From Sphingobacterium sp. UBA5670 (GTDB taxonomy: Bacteria > Bacteroidota > Bacteroidia > Sphingobacteriales > Sphingobacteriaceae), in assembly GCF_002420705.1 (NCBI RefSeq), contig NZ_DIIM01000005.1, forward strand, positions 99,925-163,924: DNA of 64,000 nucleotides, read 5' to 3'. A program made the translations under genes and the position numbers. A model generated the notes under the pieces. It was not told the DNA's origin and did no database searches. It saw only the letters and a list, made by a program, of their open reading frames with translations. Within the stretch, counting starts at the first letter, position 1, and each line of letters begins with the position of its first letter. Of the stretch, positions 26,013 to 34,279 are shown piece after piece.

Positions 26013-26441
26013 ATGGCTTTAAATTCTGAAGAACAAGAGAAAATAGTTCATGCCATTAATGTGGCTGAAAATGAGACGTCTGGTGAAATTCGTGTGGTCA
26101 TAGAAAACCACTGTCCCGACGAGGTACACGATCGTGCAACCTATTATTTCGCTAAGTTAGGAATGCACAAGACAGCATTAAAAAATGGCGTTCTTATCTA
26201 TATCGCGCTGGAAGATCATAAATTCTCTATTATTGGCGATAAAGGTATTCATCAGCGTGTAGAAAGTGATTTTTGGAATAGTACCAAAGATCTTATGGTT
26301 GCCGAATTTAGGATAGACCGTATCGTTGAGGGCTTGGTCAAAGGGATCGAACATGCCGGCAAACAGCTGGCCAAATTCTTTCCACGGGAACATGATGATA
26401 TTAATGAGCTTCCCAATGATATTGTTTTTGGAGACCGTTAA
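26013..26441 (+). CDS. TPM-domain protein (cytoplasmic)
   Basis: A 142-residue protein consisting of one TPM domain (about residues 5-125), with no signal peptide. The family motif SGEIRVVIENHC is near residues 20-31, followed by ATYYFAKLGMHKT, a GVLIYIALEDHKFSIIGDKGIH strand-turn-strand, and a helical VEGLVKGIEHAGKQLAKFFP. TPM domains are of unsettled role; phosphatase or protein-binding functions have been suggested. It precedes a second, exported TPM protein, and both follow lemA. Confidence 0.85.
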   Translation: MALNSEEQEKIVHAINVAENETSGEIRVVIENHCPDEVHDRATYYFAKLGMHKTALKNGVLIYIALEDHKFSIIGDKGIHQRVESDFWNSTKDLMVAEFRIDRIVEGLVKGIEHAGKQLAKFFPREHDDINELPNDIVFGDR

Positions 26442-26602
26442 TGCGAAAGCCTAACTAGAAACAGCTTGGATTGCTTTTGACTGTTTCACTGATTAATTGA
26501 TAAAATACTGATGAAAACACGAGCTCGGGTAATCATCGGTCGCCGGAAACAGCGTTTAGACTGCTAAAGGCGCGTAAAAAATGAATAAAAGAAAATAATA
26601 GG

Positions 26603-27409
26603 ATGAAATTTATATTGAAATTATTTTCTCGGATTCGAATCCCTGCTATGGCTATGTTGCTTTGTATACTGTCCGTAGCCACAGTATTAGGACAAGATTT
26701 CCCAGAAACGTCAAATAAGCTTGTCAATGACTATACAAATACCTTGACAGCAAGCCAAAAGCAATTGTTGGAACAGAAGCTAGTTGCATTTGAGGATTCT
26801 GCGTCGACGCAAATTGCCGTGGTCATGATGAATTCTACCGGGGGCTATGATATTTCCGACTATGCGGTCCGTTTAGCGAAGAAGTGGGGTATTGGTAATA
26901 AAAAGTATAATAACGGTATTTTATTGTTAGTAGCCCTGGGAGATCGTGCAGTGACTATTCAAACAGGGTATGGTATAGAAGGAGCAGTTCCCGACGCCAT
27001 AGCCTATCGCATTATTGAGAATGATATTAAACCGGCCTTCCGTCAGGGAGATTATTATAAAGGCGTAGACGATGCTACTAATTCCTTAATTTCTTATACA
27101 AAGGGCGAATACAAAGCCGATCCAAAACAACCGAATGGAAAAGGATCCGGTTCGGTCATGTTTGTCATTATTATTGTGATAGTCTTGATTGTTATTTTTT
27201 CCAATCGCGGCGGCCGAGGTGGTGGCGGTGGCGGCCGTGTGATGAATGGCCGTGGTGCTTCTGATATCTTTTGGTGGACATTGTTGAATGGTCTTGGTGG
27301 CGGTGGCGGCCGAGGTGGCGGCGGCGGCTTCGGTGGTGGTTCTGGCGGTGGATTTGGTGGCTTCGGCGGTGGCGATTTTGGCGGTGGCGGTGCTTCTGGA
27401 CGTTGGTAA
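26603..27409 (+). CDS. Exported TPM-domain protein with Gly-rich tail (YgcG-like)
   Basis: A 268-residue protein: signal peptide (to about residue 31, VLGQ), one TPM domain (about 35-160; NDYTNTLTASQKQLLEQKL, TQIAVVMMNS, KKWGIGNKKYNNGILLLVA, YGIEGAVPDA), one membrane helix (about 190-203, MFVIIIVIVLIVIF), and a tail of some 65 residues made largely of glycine with interspersed R, F and S. The TPM domain would face the periplasm and the tail the cytoplasm or membrane surface. This arrangement is common for TPM proteins beside LemA. Confidence 0.9.
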   Translation: MKFILKLFSRIRIPAMAMLLCILSVATVLGQDFPETSNKLVNDYTNTLTASQKQLLEQKLVAFEDSASTQIAVVMMNSTGGYDISDYAVRLAKKWGIGNKKYNNGILLLVALGDRAVTIQTGYGIEGAVPDAIAYRIIENDIKPAFRQGDYYKGVDDATNSLISYTKGEYKADPKQPNGKGSGSVMFVIIIVIVLIVIFSNRGGRGGGGGGRVMNGRGASDIFWWTLLNGLGGGGGRGGGGGFGGGSGGGFGGFGGGDFGGGGASGRW

Positions 27410-27483
27410 CAACTTTGCTAAATAATGTTAAATAGGACGACAGTAAAACGGAAATGTTTTACATTTATGGGAAGTATATAATT

Positions 27484-28623
27484 ATGAAAAAGGGAATATT
27501 TATGGGTTTAAGCTTTTTACCAGCCTTATTAATGGCGCAAGAAAGCTACACAGTTACAGGAAAAGTAAGCACAACTTCGGACAAAGCTAAAGTGTTTATG
27601 CAATATGCCGCTAATGGAACTCGTCAAACAGATTCTGCAACGGTCGTAAAAGGTGAGTTTAAGTTCAACGGGCAGGTGGCTTCACCAACTAAAGGTATGA
27701 TGATCTATTCGCCAGAGGGTTTATCTTTTGCCGAACTTAGAAATAGTCAAAAACAACCTGAAACTGCACAGTTGTATCTTTCTAAAGGAGTTATCAAAGT
27801 TGATGCAACCAAAGGGTTCAAAAATGCAACGATATCGGGTACGGCTCTCAATGATGATCTGACGCAGTATAAGGCATTTGTAAAGCCTCATACGGATGCA
27901 TTCGAAGCTTTGAACCAACAATATTACGCTGCTTCGGAAGCTCAAAAACAGGATCCTAAATTCATTGAAGGCTTGCAGAAACAGGCTGGTGAGATTTCCG
28001 AAAAAATGGAAAAAGCAGATGCTGAGTTTATCAACAAAAATCCAAAGAGCTGGTATACCTTGGATTTGCTATCAGAGAATGTTAGTGGTGAGAACGTCAA
28101 TGAATATGTGACTTCCTTTGAAAAGTTGTCTCCTGAATTGAAAAACTCTGAAAAAGGGAAAGAGCTGGCGGAGCGTATTCAGAAACTCAAAGCGGTTGCT
28201 GTTGGTTCGGTCGCACCAGACTTTACGTTGCCAGATACAACAGGTAAGAATATTTCTTTATCTTCTTTGAGAGGTAAGTATGTTCTATTGGATTTTTGGG
28301 CAAGCTGGTGTGGTCCTTGCCGTCATGAGAACCCTAATGTCGTTGCCGCATTCAATAAGTTCAAAGATAAAGGATTTACCGTGTTTGGCGTTTCTTTAGA
28401 CAATCCAGGTAAAAAAGATGCTTGGATTAAAGCCATCCATGATGATAACTTGCAACAGTGGCCTCATGTTTCGGATTTACAAGGCTGGAAATCGGCCCCG
28501 GTGAAATTATATGAGGTGCGTGGTATTCCCCAAAATTTCTTAATTGATCCGTCAGGTAAAATTGTCGCTTCAAACTTAAGAGGTGAAGCTTTGGAAGCAA
28601 AATTAGCTGAATTGCTAAAATAA
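27484..28623 (+). CDS. TlpA-like thiol-disulfide oxidoreductase with DUF4369 domain
   Basis: Exported thioredoxin-fold protein, 379 residues from the ATG at 27484; ten further in-frame codons exist upstream but would displace the signal peptide (KKGIFMGLSFLPALLMAQ). Residues ~20-125 form a DUF4369-like beta domain; a helical linker follows; residues ~245-379 form a TlpA/ResA thioredoxin with the active site WASWCGPCRHENP. Such proteins reduce disulfides in the periplasm, for example in cytochrome c maturation, but Bacteroidota carry many paralogues of unknown partners. A terminator follows at 28654. Confidence 0.9.
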   Translation: MKKGIFMGLSFLPALLMAQESYTVTGKVSTTSDKAKVFMQYAANGTRQTDSATVVKGEFKFNGQVASPTKGMMIYSPEGLSFAELRNSQKQPETAQLYLSKGVIKVDATKGFKNATISGTALNDDLTQYKAFVKPHTDAFEALNQQYYAASEAQKQDPKFIEGLQKQAGEISEKMEKADAEFINKNPKSWYTLDLLSENVSGENVNEYVTSFEKLSPELKNSEKGKELAERIQKLKAVAVGSVAPDFTLPDTTGKNISLSSLRGKYVLLDFWASWCGPCRHENPNVVAAFNKFKDKGFTVFGVSLDNPGKKDAWIKAIHDDNLQQWPHVSDLQGWKSAPVKLYEVRGIPQNFLIDPSGKIVASNLRGEALEAKLAELLK

Positions 28624-28653
28624 ACTATTTTTTTTGCCTTTAGGCACTTGGAT

Positions 28654-28707
28654 AGCCCCTAAATCTAAGCAAATGTAAATTGAGCTTATATTTTAGGGGC
28701 TCTTTTT
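28654..28707 (+). terminator. Terminator after the TlpA-like gene
   Basis: Outer stem AGCCCCTAAA/TTTAGGGGCT and inner stem TAAGC/GCTTA, followed by TCTTTTT. Confidence 0.8.
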
Positions 28708-28923
28708 GGTTTTTCCTATTATAGCTTTTACCATTGTATATTGTCGTTATTGACGGTAAAGTAGGACGAATTTGCTAACTTTATCTTCATTTATGACAAA
28801 GGGAGAACTGATGAATCTTTCCAGCTTATTTAGCACAGAAATATAGGGTATTTGAGGTTTTTTGTCTGTAGAAGCATGGAAGGGTATCCATTTTTGAAGC
28901 GAGGACAATTATAAATTTTAGCG
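28708..28923. other. Intergenic region, rest of the TlpA-lipoprotein gap
   Basis: With the terminator this gap is 300 bp. A near-consensus box TAACTTTA lies at about 28773. I see no ORF or repeat. Confidence 0.4.
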
Positions 28924-29370
28924 ATGAATAAAACAATAATTTGGAGTGTATTTTTGGGAACTATGCTTATTTCTTGTCGTGGCGATCGGAATAAAGGAAT
29001 TCCTGTTGTCAACTTGGAGGCACTGCATGCGGTTCCTTTGGACCATTCTATTGATAAATTGGCTATGGATACGACCTTTATTGATGTTACACTCCCACCT
29101 AATGCCAGAATCGATGAATTGTCGCAGGAAGAACTAGGTTTATTGAAAGCTGCAGCATATCGTTTTTACCAGCATGTTAGATTGGAAAACAATCAATATC
29201 GTGTTGATCTTAAGGATCCTAAAGTGCTGCATATATCTGAACCGGTAATCAAAGCCTATGAGCAGGCTATCAGTAGCACGAATCATTTTGCTGATTCAAT
29301 GGCAAAAACGGGACAGGTTATTCAATTGCCACCGGTATCTGAAGAATACCTGAAAAATTTGCTTAAATAA
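28924..29370 (+). CDS. Putative lipoprotein, unknown function
   Basis: A 148-residue protein that I do not recognise. It starts with a lipoprotein signal (MNKTIIWSVFLGTMLISC, acylated Cys18). The mature part is polar and predicted mostly helical, with no catalytic motif. It stands alone and ends before the terminator shared with pfkA. The lipobox and steady coding composition support it as a real gene. Confidence 0.7.
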   Translation: MNKTIIWSVFLGTMLISCRGDRNKGIPVVNLEALHAVPLDHSIDKLAMDTTFIDVTLPPNARIDELSQEELGLLKAAAYRFYQHVRLENNQYRVDLKDPKVLHISEPVIKAYEQAISSTNHFADSMAKTGQVIQLPPVSEEYLKNLLK

Positions 29371-29411
29371 TATTTTGACAGTTTATCGGAGAGCATGTTA
29401 GTTTCTCAAAT

Positions 29412-29449
29412 AAAAAAACGAGTATACATTGCGGTGTATACTCGTTTTT
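29412..29449. terminator. Bidirectional terminator, lipoprotein gene and pfkA
   Basis: Stem AAAACGAGTATACA/TGTATACTCGTTTT with a six-base loop, between convergent genes. Confidence 0.9.
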
Positions 29450-29477
29450 ATTATTACCTGAAGTAGGTATATGTGAT

Positions 29478-30452
29478 TTACAAAGAGAGTATCTCAATGA
29501 TACGGAGTAAATCTTCATTCATTTTTACATTATGTTTAATGGCACTTTTGAAAGGAGTGAATCTTACTTCACTGCAGATGAGTCCTGCCATTTCCCCCCT
29601 GCGACCTTTAAGTAGTGCTTCTACTGCTGCAACGCCAAGTCTGCTCGCCAATACACGATCCATACATGTTGGACTTCCACCACGCTGAATGTGACCTAAG
29701 ATAGATAATCTAACGTCATAATGCGGGAAATTTTCCTTGATTTTTTCCGAAACAACCATTCCGCCTTCCTTGTCACCTTCAGCGACAATGATGATACGGG
29801 AAGATTTATTTTTACGTGTTTTGTCAAGCCTTTTCATGATGGCATCATAGTCGACCTCAAACTCAGGAACCAGAACAGCTTCCGCGCCGGTACTAATACC
29901 TGAACGGACTGCGATAAGACCAGAGTCACGGCCCATTACTTCAATCACAAAAAGTCGGTCATGAGATTCTGCTGTATCACGGATTTTGTCTACGGCTTGA
30001 ATAACTGTATTAATGGCGGTATCATAACCGATCGTAAAGTCTGTACCGGCCAAATCGTTGTCAATTGTACCTGGAAGGCCGATGATGGGAAAATCGAATT
30101 CTTCGATAAATTTGGATGCTCCGGTAAATGTACCATCGCCACCGATGACAACCATGGCATCAATACCGTGGCTGCGTAAATTTTCATACGCCTGTTTACG
30201 TCCTTCAATAGTTTTGAAGGCCTCGCTACGGGCAGTTTTTAAGATGGTACCACCACGTTGTATGATATTGGCTACAGATTTAGCATCCATAGGGATAATC
30301 TCACCATTAACTAGACCATCATAGCCTCTGCGTACCCCAAATACCTCAAGATTATTGTAGATGCCCGCTCTAACAACAGCGCGGATACCAGCATTCATTC
30401 CTGGAGCATCTCCTCCAGATGTCAAAACAGCAATTTTTTTAATGTTACTCAT
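29478..30452 (-). CDS. pfkA: ATP-dependent 6-phosphofructokinase
   Basis: Phosphorylates fructose 6-phosphate, the committed step of glycolysis. The 324 residues match group-I PfkA: LTSGGDAPGMNAGIRA at the N-terminus, GGDGTFTGA, the catalytic loop PGTIDNDLAGTDFTIGYDTA (with the TIDND aspartates), and EVMGRDSGLIA. The ATP-type glycine after GGDG is followed by T, consistent with the ATP form but not proof against pyrophosphate use. A clear promoter precedes it (30460-30490). Confidence 0.96.
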   Translation of the reverse strand: MSNIKKIAVLTSGGDAPGMNAGIRAVVRAGIYNNLEVFGVRRGYDGLVNGEIIPMDAKSVANIIQRGGTILKTARSEAFKTIEGRKQAYENLRSHGIDAMVVIGGDGTFTGASKFIEEFDFPIIGLPGTIDNDLAGTDFTIGYDTAINTVIQAVDKIRDTAESHDRLFVIEVMGRDSGLIAVRSGISTGAEAVLVPEFEVDYDAIMKRLDKTRKNKSSRIIIVAEGDKEGGMVVSEKIKENFPHYDVRLSILGHIQRGGSPTCMDRVLASRLGVAAVEALLKGRRGEMAGLICSEVRFTPFKSAIKHNVKMNEDLLRIIEILSL

Positions 30453-30459
30453 ACGTACT

Positions 30460-30490
30460 CAAACTTAGCTATTTTTAAGCGTATATACAA
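30460..30490 (-). promoter_or_regulatory. pfkA promoter
   Basis: Minus strand: TTG (30488-30490), 20 bp, TAAGTTTG (30460-30467), the -7 box ending seven bases before the ATG. The -7 octamer and spacing equal those of murF, DUF4293 and fcl, but the spacer sequence differs. Confidence 0.75.
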
Positions 30491-30645
30491 TTATATTTCC
30501 GTTATTAGAAATCGCGAATAACGTGATTACAAATAAGCAATAGCTTTTTATAGTGCAATTCATCTAAGCTTGCATAAAAGATAATGCAAATTTAATAATC
30601 GCCTTATTTATCGTTGCGCCTGAATAGCTATTTATTGTAGGTGGA

Positions 30646-32352
30646 CTATTTCTTTGCCTTAAAAGCATCAATTCCACTTTGCAAAAAACTGGTATACTCT
30701 GAAACGTTATAATTTGCACCTGTTTTTGGAACTAAAACTGCCCCTGATGCATCTACAATGACATATAGAGGTTGTGAATTGCTGTCGAAAGCTGAGGCTT
30801 GAAAATCACTGTTTTTATTCCCAATAGTTTTGATTTTTTTTCCACTATATTTTGAAACAAATTGTTCGTTTGCAGGTAATTCTGTTTTATCATCAACAAA
30901 TAATTCAGCCATAATAAATTCTTCTTTCAATAGTTTGGCAACGGCAGGGTCAGTCCAGACATTTGCTTCCATTTTCCGGCAGTTTACACAGTTCCAGCCG
31001 GTGAAATCTATCAATACTGGTTTATTTTGTTCTTTAGAAGCGGCAAGGGCCTCTTCATAATCGTAGTATGGATCAAATCCTTTTGGTGTACCGCGTTCGT
31101 GAAAAATTTCGGCGTATTTTTTGACTTTACCATCAGTATGTGTAGGAGCAGCTGCTATTCCAGCCGACAGGTCAAAGTCCTGTGTTGCCGAAGGTGGCAA
31201 GAACGCTGAAATAGATTTTAGGGGAGCCCCCCATAGTCCCGGTACCATATAGACAACGAACGAGAATACAATGATAGCTAGAATGGTTCTTGGTACGGAG
31301 AGGAATTTTAATTCGCTGTCATGTGAAAACTTAATCTTTCCAATAAGATATAAGCCCATCATGCTAAAGATGGCAATCCATAGCGATAAGAACACTTCTC
31401 GATCCAGCCAATTCCAGTGGTAAGCCAAATCTACATTCGACAGGAATTTTAGTGCAAGTGCAAGTTCTAAGAAGCCAAGTACTACCTTTACCGAGTTTAG
31501 CCATCCGCCAGATTTTGGTAGAGATTTTAGCATCGAAGGGAACATGGCAAATAATCCGAAAGGAATCGCAAGTGCGATCGAAAAGCCGAGCATACCAACT
31601 GCTGGACCTAATCGTTCTCCTTTTGAGGCCGCTTCGACCAATAAGGTGCCAATAATGGGGCCAGTACAAGAGAACGAGACCAGTGAAAGGCTGAATGCCA
31701 TAAAGAAAAGTCCTACAAGACCGCCTTTGTCGGATTTGGCATCCATTTTATTGACGAAAGAACTCGGTAACGTGATTTCAAAAGCACCAAAAAAGGACGC
31801 AGCAAAAACAACCAACAACAGGAAGAAGAGGAAATTAAATATCCCATTCGTTGATAATGCATTTAAGGCGTCCGAGCCGAAGGCAATCGTAATGATCATC
31901 CCTAAAGCGACATAAATCACGATAATGAAGAGACCATAGAGGAGAGCTTTACTAATTCCACTTGCTCGGCTTCCAGCCTGTTTTGTAAAATAGCTCACTG
32001 TAAGGGGAAGCATTGGGAATATACAAGGCATCAGTAGCGCAGCAAAACCGCCGACTAATCCGGCAATAAAAATGCTCCAAAGTGACTTTTTGCCAGCTTC
32101 TTGACTATCGGAAGATAGCGCTGTTTTAGCTGGAGCTATTTTGCTGCTGTCTTGACTGATTGTTGTGTCGGGGGAAGCGGTAAAATTTAGGTCCTCGGGA
32201 ATTGCTTCAGCAGCTGTTGAAGTGTCGGGTGAGGATTCAAATTGAAGTCCTTCCGTACTCATTAAGCTATCTTGTACAGATGCAAAAGTTGTTGTCGTTA
32301 AAGAAAGACTGAAAAAAGCAATTAGAAGTAGAATGAATGTGTTTTTTAACAT
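30646..32352 (-). CDS. dsbD: DsbD-type transmembrane thiol reductase lacking the N-terminal alpha domain
   Basis: Moves reducing equivalents from cytoplasmic thioredoxin across the inner membrane. 568 residues: signal peptide (to about 25), a 75-residue acidic linker with a duplicated pattern (LQFESSPDTS, LNFTASPDTT), eight membrane helices (about 90-390) with one cysteine in FAALLMPCIFPML and one in SFSCTGPIIG, and a C-terminal thioredoxin domain with the active site WNCVNCRKME near residue 465. The periplasmic alpha domain that receives electrons in E. coli DsbD is missing here; the neighbouring gene (32439-32888) encodes it. A terminator hairpin separates the two. Confidence 0.92.
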   Translation of the reverse strand: MLKNTFILLLIAFFSLSLTTTTFASVQDSLMSTEGLQFESSPDTSTAAEAIPEDLNFTASPDTTISQDSSKIAPAKTALSSDSQEAGKKSLWSIFIAGLVGGFAALLMPCIFPMLPLTVSYFTKQAGSRASGISKALLYGLFIIVIYVALGMIITIAFGSDALNALSTNGIFNFLFFLLLVVFAASFFGAFEITLPSSFVNKMDAKSDKGGLVGLFFMAFSLSLVSFSCTGPIIGTLLVEAASKGERLGPAVGMLGFSIALAIPFGLFAMFPSMLKSLPKSGGWLNSVKVVLGFLELALALKFLSNVDLAYHWNWLDREVFLSLWIAIFSMMGLYLIGKIKFSHDSELKFLSVPRTILAIIVFSFVVYMVPGLWGAPLKSISAFLPPSATQDFDLSAGIAAAPTHTDGKVKKYAEIFHERGTPKGFDPYYDYEEALAASKEQNKPVLIDFTGWNCVNCRKMEANVWTDPAVAKLLKEEFIMAELFVDDKTELPANEQFVSKYSGKKIKTIGNKNSDFQASAFDSNSQPLYVIVDASGAVLVPKTGANYNVSEYTSFLQSGIDAFKAKK

Positions 32353-32389
32353 GCGTATGAATTTCTGATGTTATGGTCAAAAATAAAAA

Positions 32390-32412
32390 AAGGCGATGAG
32401 AATCGCCTTATT
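32390..32412 (-). terminator. Terminator between the two DsbD parts
   Basis: Minus-strand RNA: AAGGCGAT-TCTC-ATCGCCTT followed by a T-run. It would end or attenuate transcription from the DsbD-alpha gene before dsbD. Confidence 0.8.
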
Positions 32413-32438
32413 TATTTATCCGTGTAGAATCATTTTTA

Positions 32439-32888
32439 CTATTTGATTGTCACAGCAAAAGCATATTCGTCAGGAGGAAGACATTGTGAGGCATCACATG
32501 CTTGCCATTCGACAGTACCTTTAACTGTAGCTGTTCCTTTATTTAAAGTCACTTTTTGCTGAAAAATTACCTCGTTTGTAAAATAACCAACATCCATCTT
32601 AAATACATCCTCGTGTTTTACTTTTGGTTTTGGCTCTGCAGTTTTACCGACCAGTGCATAATCGGCAGCTTTAGCGAATGTAAAAGAAGTTGGAATTGGC
32701 CCGCCATCTTTCACATTTTGTGAATAAATGTGCCATCCATTTTGGATTGTAGCTTTTACATAAACTACAGCTTCTTTGTTATTTAACTTTTTGCTGGCCA
32801 CAGTCCATTTTACAGGTTTGTGAATCTGAGCGAATGCTCCCGTAACTGCGAAAATTACTGCAGTCATTAACAGTATTAACTTTTTCAT
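32439..32888 (-). CDS. Separate DsbD alpha-domain (periplasmic thiol carrier)
   Basis: A 149-residue exported protein: signal peptide to about residue 20 (TGAFAQ), then an immunoglobulin-like fold corresponding to the N-terminal domain of DsbD (NGWHIYSQNVKDGGPIPTSF). The active cysteine pair is in ACDASQCLPPDEY, C-x4-C, against C-x5-C in E. coli DsbD. It would take electrons from the membrane part encoded next door and pass them to periplasmic clients. The two genes are consecutive on the minus strand. Confidence 0.85.
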   Translation of the reverse strand: MKKLILLMTAVIFAVTGAFAQIHKPVKWTVASKKLNNKEAVVYVKATIQNGWHIYSQNVKDGGPIPTSFTFAKAADYALVGKTAEPKPKVKHEDVFKMDVGYFTNEVIFQQKVTLNKGTATVKGTVEWQACDASQCLPPDEYAFAVTIK

Positions 32889-33043
32889 CCGAATTTAATT
32901 TATTCTTTCCTTTTTCCGCTACAATGATTGCAGTGTGTTATTGTCTTTGATTCTTCGCGTAAATAAAGGTTTAATCACGCCGTTGACAAATTTAGAACAA
33001 AGGTTTGACAATTCTAAAATGGGCTATCCTTTTTTTGTAAAGA

Positions 33044-33814
33044 TTAAGTAATAAGATGTGTAATTTCTTTGATATCAAATTCGCGAAGGGTGTCTTCAAG
33101 GAGAATGCATAGTTTCCCCTCACTAGATACCTGTTGAATGATTCCGATTTTCCGGATACCATCGATGAGAAATGGTTTTTCTTCCCCTTTCCAAAACAAA
33201 AGTTCGTTGTAGCGGTTTAACTGTTGTTGAGCGCCCTCTTTATACAGGGTCAGGTACTCCTGTTGGATGAATTGGAACAATTCCTGTGAAAGCTCCTTGA
33301 TGTTGTAATCTTGTCGATCGGTCAGACAGGCAAGCGAGGTTATTGTTGTTGCTGTGTCAAAATTAATTTGATTAATATTTACACCAATGCCGATAATAGC
33401 GTGGTCTATTTTACTGCCTTTTAATTTATTTTCTATTAAAATGCCTGTGATTTTCTTTGAATTGACGTAAATATCATTGGGCCATTTTACGGCTACAGGC
33501 TGCTCGGTTTTGCTTTTCAGCCAATTGACGGTTGCAATGGCGATTGTGGCGGAAAGCGCAAATTGTTGTGCAATCGGCAGAAAATGAGGTTTTAAGAGAA
33601 TGGAAGTCGTCAGGTTTTTTTCGGGTTCGCTGATCCAGGTGCTCCCTCGTTGCCCCTTGCCTTGGAATTGTTCTTCTGCTAAAATGGCAGTCCCTTCTGC
33701 TAGTGGCTTGAAATTTGACAATAATTCTCTAAGATAATCGTTTGTAGAGGCGACTTTGTCAAGATATATTGTATTTTGACCGATGATAAGTCCCGAAATA
33801 TTGTTATTTTGCAA
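33044..33814 (-). CDS. birA: Biotin--[acetyl-CoA carboxylase] ligase
   Basis: Attaches biotin to carboxylase carrier lysines. The 256 residues hold the catalytic LplA/BirA core: STNDYLRELL, EEQFQGKGQRGSTW (the biotinyl-AMP loop GQGQRG-like), VKWPNDIYVNSKKITGILIE and the C-terminal beta domain. There is no N-terminal helix-turn-helix, so unlike E. coli BirA it cannot repress biotin genes. It is divergent from rsfS, 47 bp apart. Confidence 0.93.
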   Translation of the reverse strand: MQNNNISGLIIGQNTIYLDKVASTNDYLRELLSNFKPLAEGTAILAEEQFQGKGQRGSTWISEPEKNLTTSILLKPHFLPIAQQFALSATIAIATVNWLKSKTEQPVAVKWPNDIYVNSKKITGILIENKLKGSKIDHAIIGIGVNINQINFDTATTITSLACLTDRQDYNIKELSQELFQFIQQEYLTLYKEGAQQQLNRYNELLFWKGEEKPFLIDGIRKIGIIQQVSSEGKLCILLEDTLREFDIKEITHLIT

Positions 33815-33861
33815 ACTGAAAGTATTAAATAAATATTAAGTCAAAACTATCACATTTTTTA

Positions 33862-34236
33862 ATGAGTAAAAATAAAAGTTCAGAATTGTCCCAACGTCTA
33901 ACAGAAATTATCGTTTACGGTATGCAGGAAAAGAAAGCAAACGAAATCGTTCGCTTGGATTTAAGAGATCTTCACAGTTCTGTTTCTGATTATTTTGTGA
34001 TTTGTCATGCCGATTCTAACATTCAGGTCAATGCGATAGCAAAGAGTGTCGAAGAAGAAGTCTATAAGGCGTTTGGTCAAGAACCCCAATTTAAAGAAGG
34101 ACAATCAAATGGAGAATGGTTGATTTTGGATTTTGTGGATGTGGTTGTACATATCTTTAAGACCGAAAAAAGAGCGCACTACGGTATAGAGGATTTATGG
34201 GGAGATGCAGAGATACAGCATTTTCAAAGCGCTTAA
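33862..34236 (+). CDS. rsfS: Ribosomal silencing factor RsfS
   Basis: Binds uL14 on the large ribosomal subunit and blocks subunit joining when nutrients are short. The 124 residues carry family motifs LDLRDLHSSVSDYFVICHADSN and GEWLILDFVDVVVHIF. Length is normal. It precedes ftsH by 43 bp, a gene order common in Bacteroidota, and the two are probably cotranscribed. Confidence 0.95.
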   Translation: MSKNKSSELSQRLTEIIVYGMQEKKANEIVRLDLRDLHSSVSDYFVICHADSNIQVNAIAKSVEEEVYKAFGQEPQFKEGQSNGEWLILDFVDVVVHIFKTEKRAHYGIEDLWGDAEIQHFQSA

Positions 34237-34279
34237 TTGCCTCAATTAAAAATTTATAAAGAAATATAATTACGATATA

